64,000 nucleotides of DNA from Aestuariivirga litoralis (GTDB taxonomy: Bacteria > Pseudomonadota > Alphaproteobacteria > Rhizobiales > Aestuariivirgaceae): positions 1,178,001 through 1,242,000 of the forward strand of contig NZ_WAHS01000001.1 of assembly GCF_015714715.1 (NCBI RefSeq), read 5' to 3'. Below the pieces are notes generated by a model. It did not search any database and was not told where the DNA came from. It worked only from the letters and a program-made list of their open reading frames with translations. Of this stretch, positions 46,441 through 55,319 are shown piece after piece. Positions within the stretch are counted from its first letter, which is position 1, and each line of letters opens with the position of its first letter. Made by a program: the position numbers and the translations under genes.

Positions 46441-47481
46441 TTACTGTGTGAGCGGAACGGGGGTGACAGGGTCACCGTTGCGAACGAATGAGCCGGCGCG
46501 GGCCACGAAAGTTTCGCCCTCGGCGACGCCGGAGACGATCTGAATCGTGCTGACGCCAACAAGGCCGGTCTTGACCTTGCGTTCTTCAACCTTGCCGTCC
46601 TTGACGACCTGCACAGAGGGGCCGCCGTCTCCAAAGGTCACAGCGGTCATCGGCAAAGCAATGCCTTCAGCGGCAGCCAGCGCCACCTTAGCGCGGCCAA
46701 AGGCACCGATGGGCAGGCGCTGGCCACTGGTCACTTCAATATGAGCCAGACCAATGCGGGTCTGCTGATTCACTTCCGGAGAAATCAATTTCACTTCGCC
46801 GGTAATGGGTTCGTTGTAGCCATTGATGGTGATGTCAGCCTTCTGCCCCAGCTTTACGCGTGGCAAGTCTGCTTCCGGCACTTCGGCCACGAGTTCAACC
46901 TTGCCATCGAGCACGATCTGATAGAGCGGGCCCTTGGCAGCCGAAGCGATCTGGCCGATCTGCAAGGTGCGCGAGGCGATATAGCCATCGACCGGAGACT
47001 TGATTTCGGTGCGGGCCTTGGTGAGCTTCAACGCATCAAGCTGCGCCTGGGCCACGTCATTGGCGGCCTTGAGCTGGTCGATGGTGGCCTTGGTGGCGAT
47101 GCCGGTTTCAATCAATGTGTTGGCACGGGCCAGATCGGCCTTGGCTTTGTCCACATTGGCCTGCTGTTGCCTGATCTGAATATCAATGGCGGCGGCGTTG
47201 AGATGAACCAGAACCTGGCCCTTCTTCACATCGTCGCCTTCCTCGGCCTGAAAGTCAGTAATGGCGAGACCTTCGGTCTCGTTGCTGACCAAAACCATTT
47301 CGCCAGCGGCGATGCTTCCCGTCACGTCCAGGTCTTCAGCAATCGCCTGCTTCTGGGCCACGAGGACCGAGATCGAAGGCGGTGCCGCGGCAGGCGCCGG
47401 TGCCGCATCTTCAGCGAAGGCCTTGCTCGTGCTGGCCAACAAGGCTGCAGCAAAAAGGCCGGTGATCAATTTCTGTTTCAT
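46441..47481 (-). CDS. RND periplasmic adaptor (membrane-fusion) protein
   Basis: Links the RND permease to the outer-membrane channel. ATG 47481 is chosen (AGGGG 7 nt upstream); another ATG two codons earlier has no room for its site. A signal peptide (MKQKLITGLFAAALLASTSKAFA-ED) precedes an Ala/Pro-rich linker, a lipoyl-like half domain (GSIAAGEMVLVSNETEGLAI, EEGDDVKKGQVLVHL), a helical hairpin (about 95-160, IQIRQQQANVDKAKADLARAN) and a beta-barrel with SPVDGYIASRTLQIGQIAS. About 346 aa. It lies between the padR gene and the permease gene in one transcription unit. Confidence 0.93.
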   Translation of the reverse strand: MKQKLITGLFAAALLASTSKAFAEDAAPAPAAAPPSISVLVAQKQAIAEDLDVTGSIAAGEMVLVSNETEGLAITDFQAEEGDDVKKGQVLVHLNAAAIDIQIRQQQANVDKAKADLARANTLIETGIATKATIDQLKAANDVAQAQLDALKLTKARTEIKSPVDGYIASRTLQIGQIASAAKGPLYQIVLDGKVELVAEVPEADLPRVKLGQKADITINGYNEPITGEVKLISPEVNQQTRIGLAHIEVTSGQRLPIGAFGRAKVALAAAEGIALPMTAVTFGDGGPSVQVVKDGKVEERKVKTGLVGVSTIQIVSGVAEGETFVARAGSFVRNGDPVTPVPLTQ

Positions 47482-47491
47482 CTGCATACCC

Positions 47492-48037
47492 CTATTCCGC
47501 AGCCTTGATTTTTGATTTCTTCAAACGAGGGCATTGCGCCTCGAGAAATTCCACCGCCGCGCGCAAAATGCTCTCGGCGTAACCCATTACGAATCTCGGC
47601 CCTTCCCCGATCTGGTCGCAGCCGCCCTTGAGCACCCGCTTTTCCGCAATGCGCGCCAGATCCTCGGTCAAATCGGCATGCTGTTTGTCGATTGCAAGGT
47701 CGACATGGTCCGGAGTCAAAATTTCCTGGAACAGCATTTCAAAGAGAAATTCGCTTTTGAATTTGTCGCGGGCCGGAATCACCGAAAGGTTTTTGGCCAG
47801 TGCAGCCTTGCCAGCTTCGGTGATCGCATAAACTTTTTTGTCGGGTCTGCCTGATTGTTCCTCAGCGCGCACCGACAGCAGGCCTTCCGCATTCATCTGG
47901 GTAAGGGCCGGGTAAATCGAGCCGAAACTGGCCTCCACGAAGTGGCTGAATTTGCCGTCTTCGAGTTCTTTTTTGATTTCATAGCCAGAGGCTTCCCTCA
48001 TCGAGAGGATGCCGAGGCACAGCGTGCGGATGTTCAT
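47492..48037 (-). CDS. PadR-family transcriptional regulator of the adjacent RND pump
   Basis: 181-aa winged-helix regulator. N-terminal HTH (about residues 1-85): CLGILSMREASGYEIKKELEDGKFSHFVEASFGSIYPALTQMNAEGLLSVR, then RPDKKVYAITEAGKAAL, the PadR signature. The C-terminal helical region provides dimerisation (subfamily-2 like length). It is first in the operon padR-adaptor-permease with an 10-nt gap to the adaptor, so it probably autoregulates the pump. A direct repeat just upstream (48064-48087) is a candidate operator. Confidence 0.93.
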   Translation of the reverse strand: MNIRTLCLGILSMREASGYEIKKELEDGKFSHFVEASFGSIYPALTQMNAEGLLSVRAEEQSGRPDKKVYAITEAGKAALAKNLSVIPARDKFKSEFLFEMLFQEILTPDHVDLAIDKQHADLTEDLARIAEKRVLKGGCDQIGEGPRFVMGYAESILRAAVEFLEAQCPRLKKSKIKAAE

Positions 48038-48063
48038 CTTAAAGGATCAGCCTATTCCAACTT

Positions 48064-48087
48064 GATATATGCTAAATCGATATATGC
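48064..48087. promoter_or_regulatory. Direct repeat, candidate PadR operator
   Basis: Two exact copies of GATATATGC start at 48064 and 48079 (15-nt period), 27-50 nt upstream of the padR start codon and overlapping where its promoter should be. Each copy contains the near-palindromic ATATAT. AT-rich ATAT-type operators are known for PadR proteins, though usually as inverted repeats. Confidence 0.45.
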
Positions 48088-48274
48088 CGGATTGTTATAG
48101 GCTATGTTGCGCTGCGTCAAGAGGCAGTCAGGCTCAAAAGTTGGGCATGGAACGCAGCGCGATCAACAATGTACCACTTGTCATCACCCCGATCCTTGGT
48201 TATGCCTAGTATGAGCCCTGAGCATAACAGGGACGAAAATACGTGGGCAACTAACAGAGTAAAAGGGGGCCGCA

Positions 48275-49210
48275 TTGGAGTATTTCCTCCAGCAGCTGAT
48301 TAACGGGTTAACTCTCGGTTCCATTTATGGATTGATCGCCATCGGCTATACGATGGTTTACGGCATCATCGGCATGATCAACTTTGCCCATGGTGACGTG
48401 TTCATGGTGGGTAGTGTCACTTCATTCATTGTGGTCCTGATGCTGGGCCTGACCGGGGGCTCAGGTGTGTTCTGGATCATCCTGGCCCTGGCTCTGGTCG
48501 TCGTAATCGCGATGTTTATCGCCGCGACCTACAATTGGACCATTGAGCGGCTGGCCTACCGGCCCTTGCGCGGTTCGTTCCGCTTGGCACCGCTGATTTC
48601 AGCCATCGGCATGTCCATCGTGCTGCAGGAATTCGTGCGTATTGCGCAGGAAGGCCGCCCGAAGCCCATCCAGCCGATCATTACGGGCAATATTCCAATC
48701 ATGTCGAAAATGGTGGGCGACCAGCAATTCGTCGTCACTCTCTCTTACATGCAGATCATGATCATCCTGTCCACGCTGGCCCTGATGACCGTCTTTACCC
48801 TGATCATCCAGCGCACTTCGTTGGGCCGCGCCCAACGCGCTTGCGAACAGGACACCAAGATGGCCTCGCTGCTGGGCATCAATGTGGACCGCACGATTGC
48901 CATCACCTTCATTCTCGGTGCGGCTCTTGCGGCTTTCGCCGGCATGATGTTCTTCCTTTATTATAACGTGACGGACTTCTTCATCGGCTTTGCAGCCGGC
49001 ATCAAGGCATTCACGGCTGCGGTTCTGGGCGGCATCGGTTCCATCCCCGGCGCAATGCTGGGAGGAATGATGATCGGCCTTATCGAAGTGATGTGGTCAG
49101 CCTATTTTTCAGTGGAATACAAGGACGTTGCCTCATTCGGCATCCTCGTATTGGTGCTGATTTTCATGCCGCAAGGCCTTCTGGGCAAGCCCGAAACCGA
49201 GAAAGTCTGA
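48275..49210 (+). CDS. livH: Branched-chain amino-acid ABC transporter permease LivH
   Basis: Inner-membrane permease of the high-affinity leucine/isoleucine/valine (HAAT) ABC system. TTG start at 48275 with GGGGG 6 nt upstream; MEYFLQQLINGLTLGSIYGLIAIGYTMVYGIIGMINFAHGDVFMVG is the family N-terminus. The permease-ATPase contact region ACEQDTKMASLLGINVDRTIAITF (EAA-like loop) is clear, and the C-terminus GIKAFTAAVLGGIGSIPGAMLGG is typical. 311 aa with about eight helices. First gene of the liv operon, 3 nt from livM. Confidence 0.96.
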   Translation: MEYFLQQLINGLTLGSIYGLIAIGYTMVYGIIGMINFAHGDVFMVGSVTSFIVVLMLGLTGGSGVFWIILALALVVVIAMFIAATYNWTIERLAYRPLRGSFRLAPLISAIGMSIVLQEFVRIAQEGRPKPIQPIITGNIPIMSKMVGDQQFVVTLSYMQIMIILSTLALMTVFTLIIQRTSLGRAQRACEQDTKMASLLGINVDRTIAITFILGAALAAFAGMMFFLYYNVTDFFIGFAAGIKAFTAAVLGGIGSIPGAMLGGMMIGLIEVMWSAYFSVEYKDVASFGILVLVLIFMPQGLLGKPETEKV

Positions 49211-49213
49211 TCC

Positions 49214-50854
49214 ATGTCCGCACCCGTCAAAAATTCATCGTCGGTCGATTCCGAGAAGAAGCCACTTGATACCTTCGGAATCTTGAAGGACCTGTTCTTC
49301 ACCGCCATCATCACACTTCTCATTCTGACCCCCATCGTGATCATCCGCACCAAGCTCGACCAGGGTTCGTTGACCTGGCATTGGCGCGTGGACAAGGCCG
49401 CCCTCATTCTAGCCGGCGTCTTGCTGTTCCGCGGGTTCATGCACGTCTTTGTGTGGAGCCCCTCGCCTGCTGCCAAGGGCGTTTCAGACGTCGTCAAATC
49501 CATCTGGACGACCCTCGTTCCGGTATTCCGGTGGATGGGCCGCGTGGCTTTCTGGTTCGCGCTGCTTTTCTTCATCGTCTTGCCAATCATCCGCCCCCTG
49601 CTTCCGGAAATTGATGTTTCTTATGAAGCGCTGGCTGTCATTCCCCTTGCTATTGCCGCAGAATGGCTTGCCGGGCATTTCTCGCTGGGCCAGAAGTATT
49701 CTCGCCTGACCGGAAGCCAGGGCAAAGACGGCGAACAGCGTGTTGCATCAACGCTGCTGATTTTAGCTTTGGCGCTCCCGTTCATCCTGCTGCTGATCGG
49801 CAACAAGTCGGGTCTCTTCCCTGGCTGGGACAAGCGCGGCATCGACTTCGCGATCACCATCCTGATTTACGTCATGTTGGGTTGGGGTCTTAACGTCGTG
49901 GTGGGCCTCGCCGGCCTGCTCGATCTGGGCTACGTCGCCTTCTACGCCGTGGGTGCCTATGCCTACGCCCTGCTCTCGACGGTCTATTTCCCAATGTGGT
50001 TCGGCCCCGGCATTGTGCCCTGGGCCTTCTATATCACCTTGCCGGTGGCTGGTTTGCTGGCGGCGACATGGGGGATCATACTTGGATTCCCGGTACTACG
50101 ATTGCGTGGTGACTATCTCGCCATCGTGACGCTGGCTTTCGGTGAAATCATCCGCCTGGTGCTGATCAACTGGTTCTCTTTTACCAATGGTCCACAGGGC
50201 ATCAATGTGCCGAAGATCACTTTCTTCGGCCTGCCGTTCAAGGATGGTGAAGGTAGCTTCTCGTCATTCTTCGGTCTCGAATACAATCGTATTCACTCTT
50301 ACATCTTTCTCTATTTCGTGATCCTTGCCCTCGCGCTCCTCACTTATTTCGTGACGCGCAAGCTGCGCCGGCTGCCCATTGGCCGCGCTTGGGAAGCTTT
50401 GCGTGAAGATGAAATTGCCTGCCGTTCGTTGGGTATCAACACCACCTCGACGAAGCTGACAGCCTTCTCCATCGGCGCATCCTTCGGCGGTCTGGCTGGT
50501 TCATTCTTCGCCGCCCGCCAGGGCTTCGTCTCGCCGGAAAGCTTTGTCTATATCGAGTCTGCGCTGATCCTCGCCATCGTGGTGCTGGGCGGCCTTGGTT
50601 CACAGATCGGCATTGTGTTCTCTGCCCTCGCCATCATTGGCGCTTTCGAGTTGTTCCGTGAAATGAATTTCCTTACCTACATATTGCCGGATGGCACCGA
50701 GCCCGTGCAGTTCCGCATGCTGGCCGTGGGCCTTGCGATGGTGCTGATGATGCGCTTCCGTCCGCGCGGCTTCGTCACCAAGCGTGAACCGACTGTGTTC
50801 CTCAAAGAGAAGAAGTCCATCTCGGGCGATCTCGTTGCGCAGGGTCACGGCTGA
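49214..50854 (+). CDS. livM: Branched-chain amino-acid ABC transporter permease LivM, long form
   Basis: Second permease of the Liv system. The C-terminal 350 residues carry the family signature: [98 protein letters not shown]. The N-terminal about 190 residues are additional, with several extra hydrophobic segments and a charged start, making it longer (546 aa) than most LivM proteins (about 320-460). Such extensions occur in Rhizobiales. It overlaps livG by 1 nt. Confidence 0.95.
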   Translation: MSAPVKNSSSVDSEKKPLDTFGILKDLFFTAIITLLILTPIVIIRTKLDQGSLTWHWRVDKAALILAGVLLFRGFMHVFVWSPSPAAKGVSDVVKSIWTTLVPVFRWMGRVAFWFALLFFIVLPIIRPLLPEIDVSYEALAVIPLAIAAEWLAGHFSLGQKYSRLTGSQGKDGEQRVASTLLILALALPFILLLIGNKSGLFPGWDKRGIDFAITILIYVMLGWGLNVVVGLAGLLDLGYVAFYAVGAYAYALLSTVYFPMWFGPGIVPWAFYITLPVAGLLAATWGIILGFPVLRLRGDYLAIVTLAFGEIIRLVLINWFSFTNGPQGINVPKITFFGLPFKDGEGSFSSFFGLEYNRIHSYIFLYFVILALALLTYFVTRKLRRLPIGRAWEALREDEIACRSLGINTTSTKLTAFSIGASFGGLAGSFFAARQGFVSPESFVYIESALILAIVVLGGLGSQIGIVFSALAIIGAFELFREMNFLTYILPDGTEPVQFRMLAVGLAMVLMMRFRPRGFVTKREPTVFLKEKKSISGDLVAQGHG

Positions 50855-51879
50855 TGGCAACTATGTGGGACAGCAACGCTGAGCTGGAAGTTCAGCACCT
50901 CACCATGCGCTTTGGCGGCTTGACCGCCATCGGCGATCTCTCTTTCAATGCGGCGCGGAAACAGATCACCGCACTGATCGGTCCTAACGGTGCCGGCAAG
51001 ACCACGGTGTTCAACTGCATCACAGGTTTCTACAAGCCTACGGAAGGCATGCTGAAGCTCACGCACGAAGACGGCAAGACGTTCCTGCTGGAACGCATGG
51101 CCGACTTTCTGGTGAACCGTGATGCCAAGGTGGCGCGTACCTTCCAGAACATCCGCCTGTTCTCCGGCATGACGGTGGTGGAAAACCTGATGGTGGCCCA
51201 GCACAACGAGCTGATGCGTGCCTCCGGCATGACCTTCGGCGCCCTGCTCGGCATGGCCGGTTACAAGCGCGCCGCTGCGAGTGCCCTTGAGACTGCCAAA
51301 TACTGGCTCGACAAGGTGGGCCTTACTGATCGTGCTGATGATCCGGCTGGTGATCTTCCTTACGGTGCCCAGCGCCGCCTGGAGATTGCGCGTGCCATGT
51401 GCACCAATCCACGCCTGCTCTGCCTCGACGAGCCGGCAGCTGGTTTGAACCCGCGTGAATCAGACGAACTCAACAAATTGCTGCTGTCGATCCGCGATGA
51501 TCACAACGTGGCCATCCTGCTGATCGAGCATGACATGAGCGTGGTGATGGGCATTTCCGACCATGTGGTCGTTCTCGATTACGGCCGCAAAATTGCCGAC
51601 GGTACACCTGCCGAAGTGCGGGCTGACCCGGCGGTGATCCGCGCCTATCTCGGCGTGGATGAAGATGATGAAGACGTGGCTGAAGGTGCTGCGGCAGAGG
51701 CCGTGGTGAAGGAAGCCATTGACCATAAGCCGGTGTCCGCAGCTGCGCTTGATGCCGCCATGGAAACACCCGGCTTGAAGAAGGCTGCTGCAACCAAAAA
51801 GGCTGCGCCCAAGAAAGCGCCGCCTCCGCCGCCGAAGAAGGCCGCTAAAAAGGCTGTTAAAAAAGGAGGCCGTAAATGA
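50854..51879 (+). CDS. livG: Branched-chain amino-acid ABC transporter ATPase LivG with Lys/Ala-rich tail
   Basis: Cytoplasmic ATPase of the Liv system. Walker A GPNGAGKTT, signature region LPYGAQRRLEIARAM, Walker B LLCLDEPAAGLN, and H-loop LLIEHDMSVVMGISD are intact; the LivG C-terminal region with GTPAEVRADPAVIRAYLG follows. After about residue 270 an acidic stretch (DEDDEDVAEGAAAEA) leads into a Lys/Ala/Pro tail (KKAAATKKAAPKKAPPPPPKK) of about 45 residues not found in standard LivG, so the protein is 341 aa rather than about 255. It overlaps livF by 4 nt. Confidence 0.96.
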   Translation: MATMWDSNAELEVQHLTMRFGGLTAIGDLSFNAARKQITALIGPNGAGKTTVFNCITGFYKPTEGMLKLTHEDGKTFLLERMADFLVNRDAKVARTFQNIRLFSGMTVVENLMVAQHNELMRASGMTFGALLGMAGYKRAAASALETAKYWLDKVGLTDRADDPAGDLPYGAQRRLEIARAMCTNPRLLCLDEPAAGLNPRESDELNKLLLSIRDDHNVAILLIEHDMSVVMGISDHVVVLDYGRKIADGTPAEVRADPAVIRAYLGVDEDDEDVAEGAAAEAVVKEAIDHKPVSAAALDAAMETPGLKKAAATKKAAPKKAPPPPPKKAAKKAVKKGGRK

Positions 51880-52595
51880 GCATCCTCCTGCAAGGCCAAG
51901 GCGTTGAAACCTTCTATGGCAAAATCCAGGCGCTGAAGGGTATCGACTTCGAAGTGCATCAGGGCGAAATCGCCACGGTGATCGGCTCCAACGGTGCCGG
52001 CAAATCTACCTTGATGATGACTATATTTGGCACGCCCCGCGCGCGCGCAGGCAAGATCATTTTCGACGGCAAAGACATTACCCAGAAACCGACTTATGAA
52101 ATCGCGCATCTGGGCATCGCGCAGTCACCTGAAGGCCGTCGCATTTTCCCGCGCATGACGGTTTATGAAAATCTGCAGATGGGTGCCACCGTCAACCAGC
52201 TGAAGAATTTCGCGGAAGACCTGCCAAAGATCTTCAAGCTGTTCCCGCGCCTTGAAGAACGCAAGGACCAGCGCGCCGGCACATTGTCGGGCGGCGAACA
52301 ACAAATGCTGGCCATTGGCCGCGCCATGATGGCCCGCCCGCGCCTCCTCCTGCTGGATGAGCCGTCATTGGGTCTCGCACCGATCATCGTGTCGCAGATT
52401 TTCTCGGCCATCAAGATGCTCAACAAGGAAGAAGGCACAACCGTACTGCTGGTTGAACAGAACGCTTTCCATGCCCTGAAGCTGGCGCACCGCGCCTATG
52501 TGATGGTCAACGGCAAGATCACCATGTCGGGCACAGGCCAGGAATTGCTGAAGCGGCCTGAAGTGCGCGCTGCCTATCTGGAAGGGGGCCACTAA
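51876..52595 (+). CDS. livF: Branched-chain amino-acid ABC transporter ATPase LivF
   Basis: Second ATPase of the Liv system, 239 aa, standard length. N-terminus VETFYGKIQALKGIDFEVHQGEIATVIGSNGAGKSTLMMTIFG (Walker A GSNGAGKST), LSGGEQQMLAIGRAMMARPRLLLLDEPSLGLAP (signature and Walker B), LLVEQNAFHALKLAHRAYVMVNGKI. The stop codon shares its last base with the next start codon. Confidence 0.97.
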   Translation: MSILLQGQGVETFYGKIQALKGIDFEVHQGEIATVIGSNGAGKSTLMMTIFGTPRARAGKIIFDGKDITQKPTYEIAHLGIAQSPEGRRIFPRMTVYENLQMGATVNQLKNFAEDLPKIFKLFPRLEERKDQRAGTLSGGEQQMLAIGRAMMARPRLLLLDEPSLGLAPIIVSQIFSAIKMLNKEEGTTVLLVEQNAFHALKLAHRAYVMVNGKITMSGTGQELLKRPEVRAAYLEGGH

Positions 52596-52936
52596 TGTCG
52601 TTGTTTATCGAAGGAAGCCCCTACGTATTCCTGTGCATCACCATCATCCTGGGCGGGGGCGCAGCCTTCCTGGCCGGGCGCTCGCTGGCTCGCGGGTGGA
52701 AATCGCCGATCCTGCTGTTCTTCTACATGCTGATCTTTACAGCTGGCATCCGCTTCCTGCATTTTGCGCTGTTCCAGGCCCAGCTTACTTCGTTGCATTA
52801 TTACCTGAGCCACGGCCTGGTCGTGATGATCTTCGCCTTTGTCGGTTACCGCACGACGCTGGCCAAGCAGATGACCGAAAAGTACCCCTGGCTCTATGAG
52901 CGGACCAGCCCACTGAGCTGGCGGCAGAAAGCATAA
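52595..52936 (+). CDS. DUF6867-like small membrane protein in the liv operon
   Basis: 113-aa protein with three predicted helices (YVFLCITIILGGGAAFLAGRSLA, ILLFFYMLIFTAGIRFLHFALF, LHYYLSHGLVVMIFAFVGYRTTLA) and a conserved charged C-terminus MTEKYPWLYERTSPLSWRQK. Similar small proteins are found after livF in Rhizobiales liv operons, and I believe this is the DUF6867 family; no function is known. Its 1-nt overlap with livF and position before livK suggest a transporter accessory or assembly factor, but this is inference. Confidence 0.82.
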   Translation: MSLFIEGSPYVFLCITIILGGGAAFLAGRSLARGWKSPILLFFYMLIFTAGIRFLHFALFQAQLTSLHYYLSHGLVVMIFAFVGYRTTLAKQMTEKYPWLYERTSPLSWRQKA

Positions 52937-52980
52937 TTATCGAAATTGGCGGAGGGAATGTCGATTTTTCCTTTCCAATC

Positions 52981-53015
52981 CTATCCCTTTTGGGCAGTAT
53001 TTGCCCAAGGGGTAG
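52981..53015 (+). other. Hairpin between the DUF6867-like gene and livK
   Basis: Stem CTATCCCTTTTGGGCA (52981-52996) pairs with TGCCCAAGGGGTAG (53002-53015) with two bulged T and loop GTATT. A second small hairpin GGCCA/TGGCC is at 53025-53040. No T-run follows, so this is likely an mRNA-stabilising or processing element giving higher livK expression rather than a terminator. Confidence 0.5.
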
Positions 53016-53067
53016 CGAACCCCCGGCCATAAACCTGGCCATTGTCACAGTAAGGGAGACATCATCT

Positions 53068-54183
53068 ATGAAGAAACTCATCCTCACCGGGATTGCATTC
53101 AGCTTTGCTGCTGCCCTCTCGGCACACTCGGCCCTGGCCGACATCACAGTAGCCACCGCCGGCCCGATCACCGGCCAGCTCGCTGCTCTGGGTGAACAGT
53201 ACAAGCAAGGCGCAACGATGGCAGTGAATGACATCAACGCTGCCGGCGGCGTCAATGGCGAAAAGCTCGTCCTTGAAATCGGCGACGACGCTTGCGATCC
53301 GAAGCAGGCTGTGGCCGTTGCCAACCAGCTCGCTTCCAAGAAGGTCCAGTTCGTTGCTGGCCATCTGTGCTCGGGCTCCTCGATTCCTGCTTCCAAGGTT
53401 TACGAAGAAGAAGGCATCCTGCAGATCTCGCCTGCTTCGACCAACCCCAAGTTCACCGATGAAGGTGGCTGGAACGTGGCTCGCGTTTGCGGCCGTGACG
53501 ACGCTCAAGGCCTCGTGGCTGGCAGCTTCCTCGCCAAGCATTACGCCGGCAAGAAGATCGCCATCGTTGACGACAAGTCGGCTTACGGCAAGGGTCTGGC
53601 TGATGCCACCAACGCTGCTGCCAAGGCCGCTGGCCTTGAAGCTGCCGTTGTTGAATCGATCAACCCCGGTGAAAAGGACTACTCAGCTCTCGTTTCGAAG
53701 CTGAAGGAAGCCGGCATCGAAGCCATCTATTTCGGTGGCTATCATCCGGAAGGCGCCCTGATCCTGAAGCAGCTGCGTGAGCAGGGCTCGAAGGCTCAGA
53801 TGCTCTCGGGTGACTCGATGAACAACGTCGAATTCTGGACGATCGCTGGCGAAGCTGCCGATGGCATGATCTTCACCTTCGCTCCGGAACCCCGCACGAA
53901 CCCGGCCGCCAAGGAAATCGTGGCCAAGTTCAAGGCTGCTGGTTATGACCCAGAAGGCTACACGCTCTACACCTATGCTGCTTTCCAGATGTACAAGGCT
54001 GCCGCTGAAGGCACCAAGTCCACTGACCCGAAGAAGCTGGCTGAGTGGCTGCGCGCAGGCAACACCACCAAGACGGTGCTGGGCGACATCACGCTGGACA
54101 AGAAGGGCGACCTCGTTGGCGCCAAGTATGTCTGGTACAAGTTCCACGGCGGCAACTATGCCGAAGACGATTCAATCAACTAA
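53068..54183 (+). CDS. livK: Branched-chain amino-acid ABC transporter substrate-binding protein LivK
   Basis: Periplasmic solute-binding protein delivering branched-chain amino acids to LivHM. ATG 53068 with AAGGGAG about 9 nt upstream; a longer frame from 52990 is unlikely. Signal peptide MKKLILTGIAFSFAAALSAHSALA-DI. Domain motifs: VATAGPITGQLAALGEQYKQGATMAVNDINAAGGVNGEKL, DDACDPKQAVAVANQL, GHLCSGSSIPASKVYEEEGILQISPASTNPKFTDEG, AIVDDKSAYGKGLAD, and the Cys pair of the Leu-binding type. 371 aa. It is last in the operon and followed by a strong terminator. Codon choice is visibly more uniform than its neighbours, suggesting high expression. Confidence 0.97.
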   Translation: MKKLILTGIAFSFAAALSAHSALADITVATAGPITGQLAALGEQYKQGATMAVNDINAAGGVNGEKLVLEIGDDACDPKQAVAVANQLASKKVQFVAGHLCSGSSIPASKVYEEEGILQISPASTNPKFTDEGGWNVARVCGRDDAQGLVAGSFLAKHYAGKKIAIVDDKSAYGKGLADATNAAAKAAGLEAAVVESINPGEKDYSALVSKLKEAGIEAIYFGGYHPEGALILKQLREQGSKAQMLSGDSMNNVEFWTIAGEAADGMIFTFAPEPRTNPAAKEIVAKFKAAGYDPEGYTLYTYAAFQMYKAAAEGTKSTDPKKLAEWLRAGNTTKTVLGDITLDKKGDLVGAKYVWYKFHGGNYAEDDSIN

Positions 54184-54208
54184 GATTTTCAACTTCGGTT
54201 GAAATGAG

Positions 54209-54234
54209 CCCCCGCGAAGGAAACTTCGCGGGGG
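54209..54234 (+). terminator. Intrinsic terminator of the liv operon
   Basis: 11-bp GC-rich stem CCCCCGCGAAG / CTTCGCGGGGG with GAAA tetraloop and following TCTTTGTTTG, 25 nt after the livK stop. Confidence 0.93.
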
Positions 54235-54343
54235 TCTTTGTTTGTGGCTGGTGCGCGAAGTTGGGGAAGAATGCTCATTCCCCTCCCCATCGTCGTCTAG
54301 CGAAAACGACGTGGGCAATGAAAACGAAAAAGTGCTTTTGGAA

Positions 54344-55219
54344 CTACAGCCCGAACGCTTTCCAGATCCAGCTGGTGTTGTTGCCCACTGGTGCCTGGCC
54401 GTCAGTGGAGACCAGCTGGTAGGCGTCCTTGTACCAGCTTGAGCGCGGGAAGTTGTGGCCCAGCACGGCGGCCGCCGTTTGCGCTTCCGAGCGAATACCC
54501 AGCGCCATGTAGCCTTCCGTCAAACGGTAGAGCGCTTCTGGTGCCTGCGAGGTTTGCTGATAGCCAGTGATCACCGTCTTGAAGCGGTTGATGCCGGCCA
54601 TCCAGTCGCCCTTTTTGAAATAGTAACGGCCGATTTCCATTTCCTTGCCGGCCAGATGGTCACGCGCCAGCAATGCCTTTTGCCCGGCATCGGCGGCATA
54701 ACGTGATTGCGGGAAGCGGCGCTGCACTTCTTCCAATGCATCAAGCGCTTCCTGCGTCGGCTTCTGGTCGCGGGTGATGTCGTTGATCTGCTCATATTGC
54801 GAGAGGGCGACCATGTAATAAGCATAGTCGATATTCTCGTGGCCCGGATGCAGCGTGATAAAGCGCTGGCAGGCATCAATCGCATCGGCATATTTGTTGG
54901 ACTGATAGAAGGAAAAACCCTGCATCAGAATGGCCTTGGTGGCCCATTTTGAATAGGGATGCAGACGCTCCACTTCAGCGAACTTTTTGGCAGCATTGTT
55001 GTAATTGCCCTTGGTCATCTGATCGAGGGCGCCGTTATAAAGGGCGGCAACCTGCTGATCGTCAGAGCGGCCGAGATCAGGCGAGAGCGCATCATCCTGT
55101 TTCTTCTTGCCAAGACCCAAGAAGTCAAACATGCCAGCCTGGGCTGGCACGGCAGAAAATACCATGACAGCGGCAAGCGCAGTTGTAACGAAAGCTTTGG
55201 GAACAGACAGTTTCAGCAC
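54344..55219 (-). CDS. bamD: Outer-membrane assembly factor BamD without a lipobox
   Basis: TPR protein of the BAM complex that inserts beta-barrel proteins in the outer membrane. TPR repeats are visible from about residue 60: ALYNGALDQMTKGNYNNAAKKFAEVERLHPYSKWATKAILMQGFSFYQSNKYADAIDACQRFITLHPGHENIDYAYYM, then RRFPQSRYAADAGQKALLARDHLAGKEMEIGRYYFKKGDW, the BamD signature. 291 aa, normal size. Unusually, the N-terminus (MLKLSVPKAFVTTALAAVMVFSAVPAQA-GM) has a signal-peptidase-I type site and no Cys where BamD is normally lipidated. It lies downstream of ftsZ as in other alphaproteobacteria, but without lpxC in between. Confidence 0.93.
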   Translation of the reverse strand: MLKLSVPKAFVTTALAAVMVFSAVPAQAGMFDFLGLGKKKQDDALSPDLGRSDDQQVAALYNGALDQMTKGNYNNAAKKFAEVERLHPYSKWATKAILMQGFSFYQSNKYADAIDACQRFITLHPGHENIDYAYYMVALSQYEQINDITRDQKPTQEALDALEEVQRRFPQSRYAADAGQKALLARDHLAGKEMEIGRYYFKKGDWMAGINRFKTVITGYQQTSQAPEALYRLTEGYMALGIRSEAQTAAAVLGHNFPRSSWYKDAYQLVSTDGQAPVGNNTSWIWKAFGL

Positions 55220-55295
55220 GGAACGATTGACCCTTAATTCGTCAGCCTCATAGCACTAGGCCCCGGAGGCAGGTAGCCCCCGATTCAAACAAAAA

Positions 55296-55319
55296 CCCGG
55301 CAGAACTGTGGCTGCCGGG
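55296..55319 (-). terminator. Intrinsic terminator of ftsZ / dcw cluster
   Basis: Minus-strand stem CCCGGCAG / CTGCCGGG with an 8-nt loop, followed on that strand by TTTTTGTTTG, 34 nt after the ftsZ stop. It separates ftsZ from bamD. Confidence 0.9.
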
